Shown here one piece after another: positions 32,350 through 40,551 of a stretch of 64,000 nucleotides of DNA. Both the position numbers and the translations under genes were made by a program. Under the pieces are notes generated by a model that made no database searches, was not told the DNA's origin, and saw only the letters and a list, made by a program, of their open reading frames with translations. Position 1 is the stretch's first letter. Each line of letters starts with the position of its first letter. The stretch is from contig JAJPHF010000155.1 in assembly GCA_021325365.1 (NCBI GenBank), positions 1 through 64,000 of the forward strand, read 5' to 3'. Source of the DNA: Pseudomonadota bacterium. GTDB taxonomy: Bacteria > Chloroflexota > UBA6077 > JAJPHF01.

Positions 32350-33951
32350 CTAGGCGGAGGCGAGGTCTTGCATCACCACCTGGGCCGCGTTGTGGCCGGC
32401 GGCGCCCAGCCAGCCGGGGCCGGGATACATGCAGGTGCCGCAGAGATAGAGGCCGCGGATCGGCGTGCGGTAGTCGGCTAGCGCCGGCAGCGGGCGGTTG
32501 GCGCCCGCCTGGTCGGCCGTCATGCGGCCCATGCCCAGCGCGGCGCGCGTCAGGTTGGCGTAGCGCACGGCCACGTCCTTCGGCGTGAGGGGGACGCACG
32601 CCAGGATGTCGGCGTCGCTCAGGTTTTGCGCGTACTGGCGCCAGGCGGCCACGCAGCGCGCGGCATACTCCTCGCGCACGTCGTCCCACGCATCAGCAGA
32701 GCCGCCGGGCGCGTAGGGCGCCGGCTGGAGCAGCACGGCGGTGTGGTGGCCGCGCGGCGCCTGCCGCCCATCGAACAGCGACGGCACGATCACGGTCATG
32801 CCACGCGGCTCCGGCAGCGCCCCGGCCCGCACGTCGCGCCAGAGCACGTCCAGCTCCTCGGGCGTCTCGCCGCCGATGAACACGCGCAGCGCATCGCCCG
32901 CGAGCGGCAGATTGTGCGGTCCCTGGCCGGGGGACGGCGCCCGCGCGGCGGTGCGCCGGTCGGCCAGCAGGTAGTCCGGCGCCCGCGCCAGCGCCAGGTG
33001 GACGCCGAACAGCGCGTGCTCGTCGAGCTGGAACCCACGCACCCGCGCCGCCAGCTCCGGCGCCAGCGCGTCCGGGCCGACCAGGTCGAGCAGCGTCTGC
33101 GCCAGCCCGCCGCTGCTCACCACGGCTCGCGCGTGGATCTCGCTGCCGTCGGCCAGCGCCACGCCAACCGCGGCGCCGTCCTCCACCAGGATGCGGCGCA
33201 CCGGCTTCAGCACCTGGTAGCGCCCGCCGCGGCGTACCAGCGCCCGGATGAGCGCCTGCGCCGTGACGTGCGCGCCGCCGAGCGCCACGGCCAGCGGAAT
33301 CGTCCCGGCGAGCGCAAGGAGAAGTGCCGCACCCATACCGGCATAGTCGGGCAGGATGCCCCACGGCACCACGAGCTGCTGAAGCGCCGCCGCCTGCACT
33401 TGCGGGCTCTCGAACAGCTCGGCCGCCACCTGGCGCGGGCTAAGCGCGGCGTAGCGCCGTAGCTCGGCCGGCAGGGCGCCGGCGAAGGGGAGCACGCCAT
33501 CAGCCGCGCCAGGGGGAGGGGCGTAGGCAGCATCGGCCGGGGACCCGCGCGCGGCGGCCAGCGTCCCGGCGCACAGTGCGCGGTAGGTCTGGGCGTCCCG
33601 CGCGGACAGTGACGCCAGCGAGCAGCAGGTGGCCTCCACGTCGGTCGTGAAGATTACCGCGCGGCCGTCGCGCAGCGGCAGCGCCGCCTGGACCGGCGGC
33701 ACGCGGTAGCGAGCGTTCTCGCGGCCAAGGTCGAGCAGGCGATAGGGCGGCGTGGCCTCGAAGGCGTTGAAGAGGCCGCCGAGCATGTTGTGCCAGTAGC
33801 CGTGGACGCTGCACTCCTCGGTCGTCAGCAGTCCGCCCGCTTCCAGCCGCGCCTCCAGCGCGAGCACCCGCACGCCCCGCGCCGCCAGCTCGCCCGCGAG
33901 CACCAGCCCGTTGCTCCCCGCGCCGACGACGAGAACGTCCCACTCCGCCAT
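32350..33951 (-). CDS. FAD-dependent oxidoreductase, CrtI/phytoene-desaturase-like
   Basis: A 533-residue flavoprotein. The Rossmann motif is DVLVVGAGSNGLVLAGELAA, followed by VLALEARLEAGGLLTT, and the C-terminal FAD loop is RGLYLCGTCMYPGPGWLGAA. The overall layout matches the COG1233 amine-oxidase/phytoene-desaturase group, which includes carotenoid desaturases, retinol saturases and many unassigned members. No phytoene synthase or other carotenoid gene is nearby, so carotenoid desaturation is not supported. GGGGAGAG precedes the ATG. Monocistronic. Confidence 0.87.
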   Translation of the reverse strand: MAEWDVLVVGAGSNGLVLAGELAARGVRVLALEARLEAGGLLTTEECSVHGYWHNMLGGLFNAFEATPPYRLLDLGRENARYRVPPVQAALPLRDGRAVIFTTDVEATCCSLASLSARDAQTYRALCAGTLAAARGSPADAAYAPPPGAADGVLPFAGALPAELRRYAALSPRQVAAELFESPQVQAAALQQLVVPWGILPDYAGMGAALLLALAGTIPLAVALGGAHVTAQALIRALVRRGGRYQVLKPVRRILVEDGAAVGVALADGSEIHARAVVSSGGLAQTLLDLVGPDALAPELAARVRGFQLDEHALFGVHLALARAPDYLLADRRTAARAPSPGQGPHNLPLAGDALRVFIGGETPEELDVLWRDVRAGALPEPRGMTVIVPSLFDGRQAPRGHHTAVLLQPAPYAPGGSADAWDDVREEYAARCVAAWRQYAQNLSDADILACVPLTPKDVAVRYANLTRAALGMGRMTADQAGANRPLPALADYRTPIRGLYLCGTCMYPGPGWLGAAGHNAAQVVMQDLASA

Positions 33952-34142
33952 GGCCCGGCTCTCCCCGTGATCAACGGTCGGCTATCATTCGTCGCCAACT
34001 AGCCGCCCGGGCTCAGCGTCCCGGGCGGCTCAAGCCTCGCATTCTAGCATGTGTCCACGATGGGGACCGACCAGTGCATGAGCTGCGGCCGCTGGGAGTA
34101 TGCTCAGACAGGCGCCGCGTGGGACACTATCCCATGCGCCAC

Positions 34143-34174
34143 CTATACTAGCCGGTGAGAGCATCACTCTCACC
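34143..34174 (+). promoter_or_regulatory. Toxin-antitoxin promoter with palindromic operator
   Basis: TATACT -10 box at 34143-34148, then GGTGAGAG CATCA CTCTCACC at 34154-34174, a perfect 8-bp inverted repeat over the expected transcription start. This placement is typical for an antitoxin autoregulatory site. Confidence 0.6.
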
Positions 34175-34186
34175 AAGGAGCTTGTA

Positions 34187-34408
34187 GTGGCCCAACATGC
34201 GGAGTGGCTCCCGAGCCGGACCAGTGCTGATGACGCGTGGAACGACACACCCAATCTCGAAGAACTGGCGGCCCAACAGGGAGTGAAGCCCGCCGCCAGG
34301 TTCGAGGGTTTACTTGGCGACTTCTGGCCGGAAGACGAGAGCGCGGATGACTTCATCGCCGCGGTACGGCAGTGGCGTCGCGAAGGGGACGGCGAGGATC
34401 GCCACTAA
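34187..34408 (+). CDS. Small antitoxin of a PIN-domain toxin pair
   Basis: A 73-residue acidic protein. The C-terminal half (RFEGLLGDFWPEDESADDFI, then AAVRQWRRE) matches the shape of small antitoxins that precede PIN-domain toxins. The N-terminal half, with AWNDTPNLEELAAQQG, has no obvious DNA-binding fold. The GTG at 34187 follows AAGGAG and lies downstream of the promoter; ATG codons upstream would overlap the operator. The toxin start overlaps the stop by 1 base (TAATG). Confidence 0.8.
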   Translation: MAQHAEWLPSRTSADDAWNDTPNLEELAAQQGVKPAARFEGLLGDFWPEDESADDFIAAVRQWRREGDGEDRH

Positions 34409-34812
34409 TGGCGGCCGTCGTCGTGGATACTGATGTTGTATCTTTCCTGTTCAGGCACGACTCTCGCGCCGAGCTTTACCGACCCCACCTGGCCGGACGC
34501 CTCCTGGTCGTCTCGTTCATGGCGGTGGCCGAGCTAGAGGTGTGGATGCTGCAGCACGCCTGGGGACGAGCCCGTCGCACCAGACTGGAGTCCTACCTCG
34601 AAGGCTACGTCATGTACTCAGCGCATCGCGCTCTCTGTCGAACATGGGCTGCGGTGGTGACCGCTGGCCGACGGTTGGGACGACCCATTCAATCTGCCGA
34701 TGCGTGGATCGCGGCGACGGCGCTGGTGCAGAACATCCCTCTGGTGACGCACAACGCTCGCGACTACTCGGCAGTGGCAGGACTGACGATCATCTCGGAG
34801 TCGCCGGCATGA
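34408..34812 (+). CDS. PIN-domain toxin (VapC/FitB-like)
   Basis: A 134-residue PIN domain. The first acidic residue is in VVVDTDVVSFL, the second in MAVAELEVW, the third in SADAWIAATAL. The last expected Asp is replaced by Asn/His context in LVTHNARDYSAVAGL, as in many FitB-type toxins. It should act as an RNase when freed from the antitoxin. Coupled to the antitoxin by TAATG. Confidence 0.85.
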   Translation: MAAVVVDTDVVSFLFRHDSRAELYRPHLAGRLLVVSFMAVAELEVWMLQHAWGRARRTRLESYLEGYVMYSAHRALCRTWAAVVTAGRRLGRPIQSADAWIAATALVQNIPLVTHNARDYSAVAGLTIISESPA

Positions 34813-34892
34813 GCCAGAACCCCGAAGTGCAGCGTTGGGTCAGCTACCCTCCCGCTCTTGTGTGAGCGCTCTAGTGGGTTAGGGGGCCAGCG

Positions 34893-36266
34893 ATGCCGAA
34901 CGTAGCGACGCGCAGCCTGCACGAGCGGCTGGATGCCCTGCCGCTGTCGCGGTTTCACTGGAAGCTGCTCGTGGTCAGCGGCCTCGGGTGGATGTTCGAC
35001 GCGATGGACGTGCTCGTCGTCGGCTCGGTCGTCGCCGCCGTGTCGCGCGAGTGGGCCCTCGACGCGACCCAGAGCCAGTGGATCAACACGGCCAACGTGG
35101 CCGGGCTGTTCGTGGGCGCGCTCGCCTCCGGCTGGCTGGCCGACCGGCTAGGCCGCAAGAGCGTCTTCCAGCTCACGCTGCTGGTCTACAGCGTGTTCAC
35201 CGGGCTCTCGGCGGCCGCAACCTCGCTCGCCCTGCTGATGGGGCTGCGCTTCCTGGCAGGGGTCGGGCTGGGCGGCGAGCTGCCGGTGGCGAGCACGCTC
35301 GTCTCGGAGTTCGCGCCGGCGCGGCGCCGCGGGGCACTGGTGGTGCTGCTCGAGAGCTTCTGGGCCTACGGGAGCGTGCTGGCGGCGCTCGTGGGCTTTC
35401 TGGTGATCCCGACCTGGGGCTGGCGCGCGGCGCTGCTGCTCGGCGCGCTGCCCGCGCTCTACGTCTTCGCGGTGCGGCGAGGCATCCCTGAGTCGCCCCG
35501 CTTCCTGCTGAGCCGCGGCCGCGCCGCCGATGCCGAGGCCGTCATCCGCCAGATCGAGGCCCAGGCGGGCGTAGCCTCCCCCCCGCCGGCCGCACCGGCC
35601 GCGGCGCCCCCACTCAGCACTCCGCACGCCACACTCAGCACTGCGTCGGTCGCCGAGCTGTTCGCGCCGCGCTATCTCAGCCGCACCATCGCGCTGTGGG
35701 TCATGTGGGCCACCATGAACTTCAGCTACTACGGCATCTTCCTCTGGCTGCCGCTCCAGTTCGTGCGCAAGGGCTTCACGCTGAACGACGCGCTCCTGTT
35801 CAACCTCATCATCGCGCTCGCCCAGGTGCCCGGCTACTTCTCCGCGGCCTACTTCGTCGAGCGCCTCGGGCGGAAGGTCACGCTCGTGGCCTACCTGCTC
35901 GGCGCGGCCGTGGGCGCCTTCTTCTTCGGTCAGGTCGCGCTCGAAGCGAAGGACGTACCGGCTATCCTCTTCTGGGGCAGCGTCATCAGCTTCTTCAACC
36001 TCGGCGCCTGGGGCGTCGTCTACACCTACACGCCCGAGATGTATCCGACGCGCCTGCGGGGCACGGGTGCCGGCTGGGCCGCGGCCTGCGGGCGCGTGTT
36101 TGCGTTCCTGGCACCGCTCTCCATCGCCTACCAGATCGCGGTCTTCGGCGGCGACCAGACCGTGTTCGTCGTGTTCACCGTCGTCATGGTGCTCGGCGGG
36201 CTCGTCGTGCTGGCGCTTGGCCCCGAGACACGCGGCCGCAGCCTCGAAGAGGTGACCGGGGGATGA
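34893..36266 (+). CDS. MFS transporter, sugar/organic-acid porter type
   Basis: A 457-residue, 12-helix major facilitator. Helix 1 region: LLVVSGLGWMFDAMDVLVVG. Loop 2-3 motif: GWLADRLGRKS. GVGLGGELPVASTLVSEFAP and ARRRGALVVLLESFW are typical of the metabolite:H+ symporter (AAHS/SV2) group for aromatic acids and related compounds. The central cytoplasmic loop contains low-complexity LSTPHATLSTAS encoded by a heptamer repeat (35612-35646). Its stop overlaps the next MFS gene by ATGA, so the two exporters or importers are co-translated. Confidence 0.9.
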   Translation: MPNVATRSLHERLDALPLSRFHWKLLVVSGLGWMFDAMDVLVVGSVVAAVSREWALDATQSQWINTANVAGLFVGALASGWLADRLGRKSVFQLTLLVYSVFTGLSAAATSLALLMGLRFLAGVGLGGELPVASTLVSEFAPARRRGALVVLLESFWAYGSVLAALVGFLVIPTWGWRAALLLGALPALYVFAVRRGIPESPRFLLSRGRAADAEAVIRQIEAQAGVASPPPAAPAAAPPLSTPHATLSTASVAELFAPRYLSRTIALWVMWATMNFSYYGIFLWLPLQFVRKGFTLNDALLFNLIIALAQVPGYFSAAYFVERLGRKVTLVAYLLGAAVGAFFFGQVALEAKDVPAILFWGSVISFFNLGAWGVVYTYTPEMYPTRLRGTGAGWAAACGRVFAFLAPLSIAYQIAVFGGDQTVFVVFTVVMVLGGLVVLALGPETRGRSLEEVTGG

Positions 36267-37852
36267 GGCCAGGCCGCCCGAGCGCGCGGACGCGGACGCT
36301 GGGCGCGCTCGGGCTCGTGTTCGGCGTCATCGCGCTCGACGTCGTCATGGTGGGCGGGGCCGGCCCGCGCATCGCCGCCGACCTGCGCGGCGTGGACCTG
36401 CTCGGCTGGCTGTTCACCGCGTACCTGCTGGCCTGGACGGTCACCGGCCCGATTTTCGGCAAGCTGGCGGACGTCCACGGGCGCCGGCCGGTGCTGCTCG
36501 CCGGCCTGGGTTTCGGCGTGGGCGGCGCGCTGCTCGCCAGCCAGGCCGCGACCATGGAGCAGGTGATCGCCTGCCGCTTCGTGCAGGGCGTAGCCGCGGG
36601 CGCCATCATGCCGGTGGCCTACACCGCCGGGGGCGACCTCTATCCGCCCGCCGAGCGCGCCAAGGGCCAGGCCCTCTTCGCCTTCGTCTACTTCGTGGCC
36701 AGCGCCGTAGCCCCGCCGCTCACCGGGTTTCTCGTCGGCACGCTCAGTTGGCGGGCCATCTTCGTCGTGGACGCGGTGCTGGGCGTGCTGGCCGCCGCCG
36801 CGCTGTGGGGCCTCATGGCCGAGCGCGTGGAGCGGCGGCCGCACCGCCTCGACGTGCTCGGCGCCGTCCTGCTGATGGTCGGCGTGGGCGCGCTGCTGCT
36901 CGCGCTGGCGTTCGGCAGCCGTGGCGTCGGCTGGACGGCGCCCCCACAGCTCGTCCTCTACGCGGTCGGCGCGGCGGGCACGGCGGGCTTCTTCTGGTGG
37001 GAGGCGCGCGTGGCCGAGCCACTCGTGCCGCTCAGACTGTTCCGCCACCGCGTGGTGCTCGGCGCCTGCCTGGTCACGCTGCTGATGGGCAGCTGCCTCT
37101 GGTCCATCAGCGCCTTCGTGCCGCTGCTCGTCCAGGGCGTGCAGCGGGGTAGCGCCTTCCAGGGCACGCTCATCTCGCTGCCCGTGAACGGGTTCTGGTT
37201 CGTTAGCAGCGCGCTGGCGGTGCCGCTGCTCTGGCGCTGGGGCTACCGTCAGACGAGCGTCGTGGGCATGGCGGGACTGGCCGTTGGTTTCGCCGTGCTC
37301 GCCCAGGCAGGCGGCGAGGACAACCTGGCCTACGGCCTCGTGCTGGTCGGCGTGGGCGTCGCGGGGCTGGGACTGGGCTTCGTGAACAGCGCAGTCACGG
37401 TCGCCGTGCAGAACGCCGTGCCCTGGGCGGAGCGGGCCACGGCCACCTCCACGCTGCAAGTGTTCCGCCAGTTCGGGCCGAGCGTCGCCATTGCCGCGCT
37501 GCAAACGCTGCTAAACGCCCAGTTCGCCGCGCGGGCGGCCGCACAAGGGATCGCCGTCGAGACGCTCGGCCGCGCGGCTGGCGCCCAGGCCAACGCACTG
37601 CTCGCCCCGGATCTCCAGGCCAGCTTGTCGCCGGCCGCGCTCGACGGCCTGCGGCTGGCCCTCACGGTAGCACTGCACCAGACGTTCTGGCTCGTGGCCG
37701 CCATCGCCGTCGTCGGCTGCCTGGCGGTTCGGCTGCTGCCGAGCGGCCATCCCGCTGAGCACGTCTTCCACGAGGAGCCGGTCTCTCCTCCAGGGAAGGG
37801 GGATCGGGGAATGACGAGTGAGGTAGCCGCGTCTGCCTCCCACACGTCCTGA
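36263..37852 (+). CDS. MFS drug exporter, DHA2/EmrB-like
   Basis: A 529-residue transporter with 14 predicted helices. It has LDVVMVGGAGPRIAADLRGV, GPIFGKLADVHGRRPVLLAG and VNSAVTVAVQNAVPWAERAT, which fit the DHA2 (EmrB/QacA) family of proton-driven multidrug exporters. The last 26 residues (EEPVSPPGKGDRGMTSEV and onwards) are not family sequence. They are encoded by GGGAAGGGGGATCGGGGAAT, a partial copy of the dispersed G/C element, which appears to have displaced the original stop codon. The ATG overlaps the upstream MFS stop. Confidence 0.9.
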   Translation: MRPGRPSARTRTLGALGLVFGVIALDVVMVGGAGPRIAADLRGVDLLGWLFTAYLLAWTVTGPIFGKLADVHGRRPVLLAGLGFGVGGALLASQAATMEQVIACRFVQGVAAGAIMPVAYTAGGDLYPPAERAKGQALFAFVYFVASAVAPPLTGFLVGTLSWRAIFVVDAVLGVLAAAALWGLMAERVERRPHRLDVLGAVLLMVGVGALLLALAFGSRGVGWTAPPQLVLYAVGAAGTAGFFWWEARVAEPLVPLRLFRHRVVLGACLVTLLMGSCLWSISAFVPLLVQGVQRGSAFQGTLISLPVNGFWFVSSALAVPLLWRWGYRQTSVVGMAGLAVGFAVLAQAGGEDNLAYGLVLVGVGVAGLGLGFVNSAVTVAVQNAVPWAERATATSTLQVFRQFGPSVAIAALQTLLNAQFAARAAAQGIAVETLGRAAGAQANALLAPDLQASLSPAALDGLRLALTVALHQTFWLVAAIAVVGCLAVRLLPSGHPAEHVFHEEPVSPPGKGDRGMTSEVAASASHTS

Positions 37853-37880
37853 GCAAGAGCCGGTAACAGATAGCGGGGCG

Positions 37881-37939
37881 TTGACAACAATCCCCCGCTC
37901 AGCCATGCTGGGGGCTGCACGCGGCCGGCACACGGCCGC
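37881..37939 (+). promoter_or_regulatory. Promoter and leader hairpin of Tat-exported repeat protein
   Basis: A consensus TTGACA at 37881-37886 is followed after 17 bases by CATGCT (37904-37909). A GCGGCCG-GCACA-CGGCCGC hairpin at 37921-37939 lies in the leader, just before GAGGGAGGGGC. Confidence 0.55.
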
Positions 37940-37957
37940 GCGAGGGAGGGGCAGACG

Positions 37958-39394
37958 ATGGACGGGCAGCAGGCACAGGATTCCAAGCCACCGACAGGGA
38001 GCGTCCGGCGCCGAGGCGTGCTGGCGGGCATCGCGGCGCTGGCCGCAGGGGGGCTGACCCGGACGGGCGAGCGGGTAGCCCAGGCGGCGAACGGGGACCC
38101 GCTCACCGCGGGCAACAGCTTCACCGAGACGAACTTCTTCCGGCTCACCAATACCAGTAGTACGTCGACGGCCGTGGTCAACCCCCTCCCGGGGGACAGC
38201 GCCGTGTTCGTGGGGGCCGACCAGGCCGATGGGGCCCGTGGGTACAGCTACGGGTTTTTTGGCTTTGGTCTCTGGGGCATCAGCGACCTCGGCAAAGGCG
38301 TCGTCGGGACCGTCGTCGGGACCGCCGGCGGCGACCCGGGTCCTGGGCCGCTAGTGTCAGGCATTGGTGTCATGGGGCAGTCGGGCAGCAGCGGGGGGTA
38401 CGGCGTGCGGGGCGACGCCACGGGCACCAATGGCGTGGGGGTGCGGGGCAACTCGGGCACCAGCAGCGCCAACCCGGGTCGGATTGGCGTCCTGGGGATC
38501 GCGGACCCCGCGGCGCAAAGCCTCGCCGTCCCGAGCCAGGCGGCCGGGGTGTACGGCCTCACCAACGGCAGCGCGGCGGGCGTCGTGGGCCAGTCGAACA
38601 ACGGGGTGGGCTGCCAGGGCAGCTCCAACGGCAACGTGGGCGTGCTGGGTGTCTCGAATGCCAGCATCGGCGTCTTCGCCAACTCCATCAATAGCACCGG
38701 CCTCTACGCCACCTCCGGCTCGGGGACCGGCATCGTGGCGAGCACCAACAACGGCAACGCCATCCAGGGCGCCAGTAACGGCAACGTCGGCGTGCTCGGA
38801 ACCTCCAACAGCAGCATCGGCGGCTTCTTCTCGTCAGGGACGAGCACGGGGCTGTACGCCACTGGACCGGGTTCGGCGTTCGCGGCCCGCTTCGATGGGC
38901 CGGTGCAGGTGAACGGGGCCTTCACGGTGCTCGGGGGGCCGAAGTCGGCGGCCGTGCCCCATCCCGACGGCTCCCATCGGCGCCTGTACTGCATGGAGAG
39001 CCCCGAGTCGTGGTTCGAGGACTTCGGGCGGGACCAATTGGTGAGCGGGCAGGCGCGGGTCCGCTTGGACGCGGACTTCGATGCGCTCGTGCAGGGCGAC
39101 AACTACTACGTGTTCCTGACGGAACACGGCGACCAGGGCGGCCTCTACGTAGACCACATCGGGCCTCACGCCTTCACGGTGCGTGCCCGAAATACCGCTG
39201 CGAACGCCCCGTTCAGCTACCGCGTGGTCGCCAAGCGCAAGGACATCGCCGGGCCGCGCCTGGAGCGGGTGGACATTCCGGCCGCGCCGCCGCGCCCCGC
39301 CGCTCCGCCACCGCCGCCGGCCATCCCGGCGCTCGAGCCGCCGCGGCTCGACCCCAACGCCAACGCGTCGGAGCGCGGGCGGTCCACGCGGTAG
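37958..39394 (+). CDS. Tat-exported beta-repeat protein with tail-fibre-like C-terminus
   Basis: A 478-residue protein. Residues 18-50 are a twin-arginine-type signal (VRRRGVLAGIAALAAGG). Residues 110-315 are Gly/Asn/Ser-rich imperfect repeats (SNGNVGVLGVSNASIGVF, SGTGIVASTNNGNAIQGAS, SNGNVGVLGTSNSSIGGF), which suggest a parallel beta-helix or beta-roll. Residues 340-440 form a globular end with SPESWFEDFGRDQLVSGQAR and NYYVFLTEHGDQGGLYVDHI, a domain known at the end of large repeat-containing bacterial and phage fibre-like proteins. The tail is Pro-rich. It is likely a surface or extracellular fibre. No phage genes flank it. Confidence 0.8.
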   Translation: MDGQQAQDSKPPTGSVRRRGVLAGIAALAAGGLTRTGERVAQAANGDPLTAGNSFTETNFFRLTNTSSTSTAVVNPLPGDSAVFVGADQADGARGYSYGFFGFGLWGISDLGKGVVGTVVGTAGGDPGPGPLVSGIGVMGQSGSSGGYGVRGDATGTNGVGVRGNSGTSSANPGRIGVLGIADPAAQSLAVPSQAAGVYGLTNGSAAGVVGQSNNGVGCQGSSNGNVGVLGVSNASIGVFANSINSTGLYATSGSGTGIVASTNNGNAIQGASNGNVGVLGTSNSSIGGFFSSGTSTGLYATGPGSAFAARFDGPVQVNGAFTVLGGPKSAAVPHPDGSHRRLYCMESPESWFEDFGRDQLVSGQARVRLDADFDALVQGDNYYVFLTEHGDQGGLYVDHIGPHAFTVRARNTAANAPFSYRVVAKRKDIAGPRLERVDIPAAPPRPAAPPPPPAIPALEPPRLDPNANASERGRSTR

Positions 39395-39482
39395 GACGGT
39401 GGCGCGGGCGGCCGGGGGATAGCTCGGCGTGGTACCTACAGCGGTTTTCGCGGCCATTGCGCCCGTATGCGTTGGCCGTACC

Positions 39483-39507
39483 GTAGGGCAGGGGCTCGTC
39501 CCCTGCC
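39483..39507. repeat. 25-bp hairpin repeat with CTCGT loop, copy 2
   Basis: GTAGGGCAGGGGCTCGTCCC followed by CTGCC. Arms GGCAGGGG and CCCCTGCC pair. Compared with copy 1 (11878-11902) the loop is conserved and the stem bases change in a compensating way. Confidence 0.55.
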
Positions 39508-39644
39508 GCCCGGTGGCCGGGGTAGCTCTAGCATCATGAAAATCGCTCTAGCCAGTGCAGCGCTGCGTCAGCCCCCTGTGCCGGCCGGCGTCTGCCAGGG
39601 GGCGAGGTCAGCCCGTTCGGCAGAATGCCCGCGTACCCGCCCAG

Positions 39645-39750
39645 GTAGACGAGATCGAGCGGAGGGAGGATTGGGCGCTCAAGTGGAAGGGCATCGAGCT
39701 GCCGATAGACAAGATCAGCCTACAGACGAGCGGCGGCGCCCGGCCGAGGC
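39645..39750 (+). other. Coding-like stretch without a supported gene
   Basis: One frame reads VDEIERREDWALKWKGIELP and then IDKISLQTSGG, with good codon bias. It is closed by stops on both sides and overlaps the N-terminal extension of the next gene in another frame. It could be a remnant of a lost gene. Otherwise the gap 39395-39766 holds only the hairpin repeat. Confidence 0.25.
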
Positions 39751-39766
39751 GCGCCGACGTGATGGC

Positions 39767-40252
39767 GTGCCGCCAGTTCGGCCGTCATCGTGCATTAGCA
39801 ACGTGTATGCGGTCGTCTCGCGCATCCCGCCCGGGCGCGTGATGACGTATGGCGAGGTGGCGCTGGCACTCGGGATGCCGCGGGCGGCGCGCGTGGTGGG
39901 CGGGGCGCTGCACCTGCTCGGCAGTGAGTCGGACGTGCCCTGGCACCGCGTCGTGAACCGCCACGGGATGATCAGCACGCGCTGCCCCGAGCACAGCATG
40001 TGGGAGCAGGCCGCGCGGCTGCGCGCCGAGGGCGTCGTCGTGGATGACACGCTCACCCTCGACCTGGCGCGCTACCGCTGGGCGCCCGACCGCGGCGTGC
40101 TCGCCGACCTGCAGCTGGCGCCCGAGGTGCTCCACGCCGTCGATACGCTCCTCGCTCGCGCCGAGCCAGCCGACGACGCGCGGGCCGACCAGCCGCGCCG
40201 CGCGGGCAACGTGCCGCGGAGCCGCGGGCCCGCGTCGCGCCGGCGGCTGTAG
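39767..40252 (+). CDS. atl: Alkyltransferase-like protein (MGMT family, Cys replaced)
   Basis: About 161 residues. The DNA-binding alkyltransferase domain is clear: YAVVSRIPPGRVMTYGEVAL, AARVVGGALHLLG and VPWHRVVNRHGMIS. The active-site PCHRV motif of O6-alkylguanine transferases reads PWHRV, with Trp in place of Cys. This is the hallmark of alkyltransferase-like proteins, which bind alkylated guanine and hand it to nucleotide excision repair rather than repair it. The start is uncertain: GTG at 39767 is used here, GTG 39803 fits the family start better, and TTG 39671 has the best ribosome site (GGAGG). The C-terminal 35 residues are Arg/Ala/Pro-rich. Confidence 0.85.
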   Translation: MPPVRPSSCISNVYAVVSRIPPGRVMTYGEVALALGMPRAARVVGGALHLLGSESDVPWHRVVNRHGMISTRCPEHSMWEQAARLRAEGVVVDDTLTLDLARYRWAPDRGVLADLQLAPEVLHAVDTLLARAEPADDARADQPRRAGNVPRSRGPASRRRL

Positions 40253-40417
40253 CCCACCACCGGGCCGCTCATACCGAATCCGGGGGTGGCGTTCCCTTAC
40301 TCCCTCGCCCTCTGGGAGAGGGACGGGGTGAGGGCCCGCCTCCGTCGGCGAACCCCAGGGCCGGATCGGATATCACACGCCATCGCGCCGGCGCGGCGGC
40401 GCGCGCGGGCCTCGCTC

Positions 40418-40423
40418 TATACT
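40418..40423 (+). promoter_or_regulatory. -10 box before formamidase locus
   Basis: TATACT in GCTCTATACTGAGAG. It places the transcription start near 40432, just before a small open frame and the amidase. Between 40253 and 40417 only a CCCTCGCCCTCTGGGAGAGG hairpin-like tract is seen. Confidence 0.4.
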
Positions 40424-40451
40424 GAGAGTCAGCGCCAGATGGCAAGCCGAG

Positions 40452-40547
40452 GTGTCGAACCTCGGCGAGCGCGAGCTAATGATCGAGATCGACGCCGTGG
40501 CCCCGCTGCCCGAGCGGGCCGGCGGCGTCGCCAACGACGAGGGATAG
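40452..40547 (+). CDS. Possible 31-residue leader peptide or small protein
   Basis: GTG start followed by SNLGERELMIEIDAV, then APLPERAGGVANDEG, with a stop 4 bases before the amidase ATG. Codon choice and the acidic, non-repetitive composition look like real coding sequence. A -10 box lies 29 bases upstream of the start codon. The ribosome site is weak. It could be a leader peptide coupled to the amidase, or the remnant of a larger gene. No family recognised. Confidence 0.4.
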   Translation: MSNLGERELMIEIDAVAPLPERAGGVANDEG

Positions 40548-40551
40548 CGCC

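Noticed and set aside
32350..33951. Carotenoid desaturase assignment
   Set aside because: No carotenoid genes nearby and the family is broad; only the flavoprotein level is supported.
34143..34812. Type II toxin pair with an AbrB-type antitoxin
   Set aside because: No AbrB strand pattern is visible in the small protein; only a generic antitoxin call is made.
37958..39394. Prophage tail-fibre module
   Set aside because: No phage structural, lysis or integrase gene lies nearby, and the protein has an export signal.
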